A DNA stretch of 64,000 nt, from NCBI GenBank assembly GCA_902805475.1, contig CADCSX010000001.1:1984001-2048000 (forward strand), written 5' to 3'. Origin of the DNA: Entonaema liquescens (lineage: Eukaryota > Ascomycota > Sordariomycetes > Xylariales > Xylariaceae). The position numbers and the translations under genes were made by a program. The notes below the pieces were generated by a model that had not been told where the DNA came from, made no database searches, and saw only the letters and a program-made list of their open reading frames with translations. Each line of letters begins with the position of its first letter. Positions within the stretch are counted from its first letter, which is position 1. Shown here one piece after another: positions 61,050 to 64,000 of this stretch.

Positions 61050-61704
61050 ATCCCGTTTACTGCTGTGTTGAGCTCTTAGCGTGCGTAAAGCGCCAGTAGT
61101 ATTTAGTGGAAACTGTGTGTATGGAAATGACTACACCTAGTATAGGTATATCTATAGCTATAAAAGTAAACGATAATAAATATCACTGCTTCAAATTATT
61201 AATAACTAGTAACTTACGCGAAATCATGTCAGCACTATGCAGGTAGTTTAGCTACCCAATATAATACTTCACCTTACCAACCTCAAACTTCCACTTTTCA
61301 TCCTCTATGCCTATACCTTATCTAAAATGTAACAAATCACCTTTAGTAAAAATTACAATTACTCGCCAGGAAATTTTATATAAAAGCTATACCAGAGCTA
61401 CCTGCAAGAATCAAAAAGGGGCAAGCAAGTGCCTGCTTAATTAGACGAATAGAAGAGAGGGGAAAAAACCTAACGATTGAACTGGGTATATTAATCTATA
61501 TTGATACAAAAACACAAGGGATCAAATGTTGTTCGTATCAGTGTCACCGTATGCCGATTAGACCTCCCCTTGCATGACAAGATAGACATACTCATTTCTA
61601 GAGCTTCACCGCGCCATAGTCAGTCAGTCCACAGCTTCATCACAGCGTTTTGCGCACAAGCCATAAAAAAGATTTCTTAAGAAAAGAGAGAGAAGAAGAA
61701 AAGA
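61050..61704. other. Convergent intergenic spacer
   Basis: About 650 bp of AT-rich DNA between the DUF427 and phosphate-transporter genes, whose 3' ends face each other. No further feature is seen. Confidence 0.6.
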
Positions 61705-63591
61705 TTATAGCGACTCCGCGGTCTTGGTCTGACTGCTACCCTCGGCAGCAGGTAGAGGCGCCGGCTGGTCCTCGCCCGAGAGCTCCTCGAGGGTCTTGCG
61801 CTTGGTCTCGGGGATGAAGAGCGTGGTGAAGATGCCGAGAAGCATAAACAGGGCGTAGATCTCGAGCACGTGGTCCATCCAGGGGTTCTCGTTGTCCTTG
61901 GTGGCCCCGTGCGTTCGGAGGATCGAGATGGCGCCCTGGCCGATGATGGAGCCGATCTTGCCGGAGGCGGCTGAGATACCGTGCGAGGTTGATCGGTAGC
62001 GGGTAGGGAACACCTCGCCGGGGACGATGAATGTGGTCATGTTGGGACCGAAGTTGAAGAAGAATTGCGCAAGGACGTAGATGGCGAGTAATCCGTTGCT
62101 GGTTATGTGGTTATAGGCAAAGCCCATGACTACAAAAAGAATAGTCAAGATAATGAAGCCGCCCATCTGGATTGTCTTTCGGCCGAGCGTATCAAGTGTC
62201 GCCACCGAGACCCAGTATCCCGGAACGGCACCGGCCAAGACGATGATGAGGTTACCGATAGCTGTATTGTACAGGATCTCGTAGGTATTCTTGGCGGTTT
62301 TGGTGGAATAGCCGATCACTTCTAGAATGACAGCGTTGTTCAATGATAAGCCGTAGACTAGATTAATTATTAGTTGATTTTCCTTCGAGACTCTTATAGA
62401 CCTAGAAACAACTTACATGCAACGTCGAGCATGAACCACGAGCCGGCAGTGCCGAACAAAAGGAGACCGTTCTTGGGAATGGAATAGTGGCGGATGAAGT
62501 CGCTCCAGCTAGCCTTCGGGATGGTCATCTGGGCCTGGGCAGCCTCACGGGCTTGGATACGGGCGATGTCGTCGGGGTGACCCTCGCGCTTGCCCGAAAT
62601 GTAGGCTTTAACATCATCAGCAGCCTTCTCGACGTCGCGACCGATATCAAAGGTGTAACGCTAACACTCACGTCAGCAAACTTTGTATATCATGTCTCGG
62701 TATAAATGACTTACAGGAGTCTCCGGAATGGTTAATCGGTAGTAGAGAGCAATACAAGCTGGGACGGCACCGAAACCGATTAGAGTCCTCCACATCTTGT
62801 CGACTGCAACGGCGCAGTATCCGTCGCAGTCCTTAGTTGTCGGTGCAACGGAGAGTGCTTGCTTGAAACCTAGAGTGACGAATAACATGACAAATGCGCA
62901 GACAAGCTGGCCAATACCTTGCATAGCAAAGACGGCGCCCATCATAGCCCCTCGCCATTTTGTGGTAGCAAACTCGGAAGTGATGATACTGGATAGCGGG
63001 TAGTCTCCTCCAATACCGACTCCGAGGAGGACACGCCAGAAGATGATGAGACCGACGATATTAACTGAGGGAGAACCGGAGCTGAGGGCCTGGCCGAGGG
63101 TTGCGAAGATGATAATAATCAACTCTAGACCATACATACGCTTTCGTCCGACGTGGTCCGCGAGCCAACCGAAAACTAATTGACCAACGACGGTACCGGC
63201 GGATGTCGATAGCTTAATAGCGTTATCAGAGGAGTTAGGCAATTTACCCAGCTGTGGATAGTAGACGATTCCCAACATAGTATTCAACAAGCTGACGGCG
63301 AAGATATCGTAGGAATCCGTGAAGAAACCAATACCGGCGACGATACAAGCCCTGCACACCAAATAATTAGCTTCTCGCAGTACTAGCTACTGCGACGCGG
63401 GGAATGGATATTTACCTGACATGGTACCATCCGAAGGGAGCCTTGTCGATCTCAGCGAGCGCGAGACGACGGCGCTCGTTGGGATCTTGGATGTGCAAAA
63501 AGTCATTGTGAAAGTTGTGATAAGCGTTGTTGCCGCCCGAAGTCTTCGAGGCGAACGCTTGGTTCGCCGTATCGGGCGCGGCGTCAGCCAT
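61705..63591 (-). CDS. pho84: High-affinity inorganic phosphate transporter, Pho84 type (MFS, PHS family)
   Basis: Exons 63591-63416, 63351-62715, 62660-62417 and 62357-61705 give 569 residues and 12 transmembrane helices. Family marks: GIGFFTDSYDIF in helix 1, GTVVGQLVFGWLADHVGRKR, the PHS signature GVGIGGDYPLSSIITSEFA, the long central cytosolic loop after IPETP, and VPGEVFPTRYRSTSHGISAA in the second half. It is a plasma-membrane H+/phosphate symporter (Pho84 in yeast, PHO-5 in Neurospora). In the 409 bp of upstream sequence available I see no clear CACGTG Pho4-type site, only a partial GGACGTGCT near 63773, but the promoter is cut by the window end. Confidence 0.95.
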
Positions 63592-64000
63592 GGTTTATGA
63601 GATGAGAATTGTTGTCCGTGCTCGATCTGGGTTGGTCAAGGTTTAAGATTCTGCAAACCTATGCGCGAGGGGAAACGACAGGGCAATAGATGGAAACAAG
63701 GGAGGGCCTGTCACCCGATAGGGACTTGATGCTGACAAGTAGAAACCAAAAAAGCAGATTTATCTAGCTGAAGGGACGTGCTATGCTTTTGTATTTTTTT
63801 CTCCCTCCGAGCTCTGATCCTGGTTCCTAGGCAAGCAGCGATTTAAGGCGAGTTCTTTGTAATAGGGGACTCCGAGTTAGCTAACCAACAACATGCGAGA
63901 TGTACGTACAAGAATATACAAAGTGGGAGGAGGGCGGGCCGTATGTAATGCTTCACACAGTAGGACGAGGACCCAGGCATTACAATCCCACCACTCCGGG
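63592..64000. promoter_or_regulatory. Upstream region of the phosphate transporter (truncated by window)
   Basis: Non-coding DNA upstream of the minus-strand transporter start. Contains T-rich and C/T-rich words. It runs off the window. Confidence 0.5.

Overview
The window is nuclear DNA of a filamentous ascomycete (Pezizomycotina, most likely a sordariomycete). The evidence is short GT-AG introns of about 50-70 nt with CTAAC/CTGAC-type branch sites, loosely spaced genes with AT-rich intergenic DNA, and protein families typical of the group (Bem1-type scaffold, Yvc1 channel, Thp3, Vps36 with two NZF fingers, Abp1/CENP-B-like protein, Pho84). I see no operon, CRISPR array, complete transposon, rRNA or convincing tRNA gene. 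Exon boundaries below were worked out by hand from splice signals and conservation of the reading frame.

Left third (1-28.5 kb): a damaged S9 peptidase gene (-); a conserved fungal orphan family (+); vps36 (-, ESCRT-II); a Thp3/LENG8-type SAC3 protein (+); a gene-poor stretch of about 6 kb rich in simple repeats; a Bem1-type SH3-SH3-PX-PB1 polarity scaffold (+); a single-exon CENP-B/Abp1-like DNA-binding protein (+); and a one-pass cell-surface protein with a Cys-rich ectodomain and Ser/Thr stalk (-). Middle (28.5-50 kb): Yvc1-type vacuolar TRP channel (+), a PhzF-like protein (+) convergent with a cytochrome P450 (-), Rad4/XPC (-), a Cuz1-like AN1 protein (+), an MTFP1/MTP18-like mitochondrial protein (-), ATP synthase subunit k (+) and DDB1 (+). 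Right (50-64 kb): Rieske Fe-S protein (+), a secreted Asp/Asn-rich protein with a duplicated exon (+), a CorA-like membrane protein (-), a cytochrome b5-FMN L-lactate dehydrogenase type enzyme (-), a DUF427 protein (+) and a Pho84-type phosphate transporter (-).

Functional themes are mostly housekeeping: nucleotide-excision repair (Rad4 and DDB1 only 5.3 kb apart), respiration and mitochondria (Rieske, ATP synthase k, MTFP1-like, lactate oxidation), membrane traffic and ion handling (Vps36, Yvc1, Pho84, CorA-like). They look like neighbours rather than one pathway.

The most striking property is that several conserved genes (vps36, bem1, yvc1, ddb1 three times, and the S9 peptidase) are broken by one- or two-base losses at short homopolymers while the rest of each frame is intact. 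The simplest explanation is homopolymer under-calling in the assembly. The S9 gene has in addition an in-frame stop and may be a true pseudogene. I did not find an unmistakable new biological system. The best biological leads are the symmetric duplicated cassette exon of the secreted protein, a possible GA-AG intron, a 6-base starting microexon in bem1, a four-fold CCAAT array, and dispersed TACCTAGGTA palindromes.
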